From an uncultured Alphaproteobacteria bacterium (lineage in GTDB: Bacteria > Pseudomonadota > Alphaproteobacteria > RF32 > CAG-239): a stretch of 6,791 nucleotides of DNA. The DNA lies in contig URWU01000085.1 in assembly GCA_900551585.1 (NCBI GenBank), positions 1 through 6,791 on the forward strand, read 5' to 3'. The notes below the pieces were generated by a model that searched no databases, was not told the DNA's origin, and saw only the letters and a program-made list of their open reading frames with translations. Shown here in pieces: positions 6,745 to 6,791 of this stretch; positions within the stretch are counted from its first letter, which is position 1; every line of letters begins with the position of its first letter. The position numbers and the translations under genes are program-made.

Positions 6745-6791
6745 CTGTCTCTTATACACATCTCCGAGCCCACGAGACGGAGCTACATCTC
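6745..6791. other. Nextera i7-side sequencing adapter (artefact)
   Basis: Positions 6745-6763 are CTGTCTCTTATACACATCT, the reverse complement of the Tn5 mosaic end. They are followed by CCGAGCCCACGAGAC (6764-6778), an eight-base i7 index GGAGCTAC (6779-6786) and ATCTC (6787-6791), the beginning of P7. Bases 6745-6787 are the exact reverse complement of 1-43. Genomic sequence ends at 6744. Confidence 0.98.

Noticed and set aside
1..6787. Perfect 43-base terminal inverted repeats suggesting a transposon
   Set aside because: They match Nextera adapter with an index and P7 sequence, and no transposase is encoded.

Overview
The window is one short assembly contig: about 6.7 kb of bacterial DNA (44-6744) with untrimmed Illumina Nextera adapter at both ends (1-43 and 6745-6791). 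The adapters form a perfect inverted repeat of artificial origin. They cut off the genes at both edges and create a false start codon for the rightmost gene.

The left 5.8 kb is a tightly packed plus-strand operon in the order apbE (3' part only), rseC, rnfB, rnfC, rnfD, rnfG, rnfE, rnfA. It encodes a complete six-subunit Rnf complex (ferredoxin:NAD+ oxidoreductase, ion-translocating) together with the flavin transferase that would attach FMN to RnfD and RnfG, and an RseC-type membrane protein. Junctions are overlaps of 4 or 11 bases or gaps of 2 to 41 bases, so one transcript is likely. The promoter lies upstream of the contig. A 14-bp hairpin with a four-base loop (5837-5868) ends the operon and, with T-rich runs on both strands, probably also ends the convergent gene to its right.

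The right 0.86 kb is a minus-strand gene (5881-6744) for a protein I do not recognise. It is truncated at its N-terminus by the contig edge and looks lower in GC than the Rnf genes.

The proteins fit electron flow as follows. RnfB (iron-sulfur, ferredoxin side) and RnfC (FMN/NADH and iron-sulfur side) exchange electrons through the membrane core RnfA/RnfE, which keeps the paired cysteines expected of its intramembrane [2Fe-2S] site, and through the covalent flavins of RnfD and RnfG. The flow is coupled to Na+ or H+ movement. The B-C-D-G-E-A order with rseC in front, the long cysteine-rich RnfB and the short RnfC match the version found in strict anaerobes rather than the enterobacterial rsxABCDGE form. 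The host is therefore probably an anaerobic, likely Gram-negative, uncultured bacterium of moderate GC. I cannot name the phylum; recognisable Shine-Dalgarno sites before most genes argue mildly against Bacteroidota. Apart from the unknown right-hand gene, this is a known system; I see no clearly novel one.
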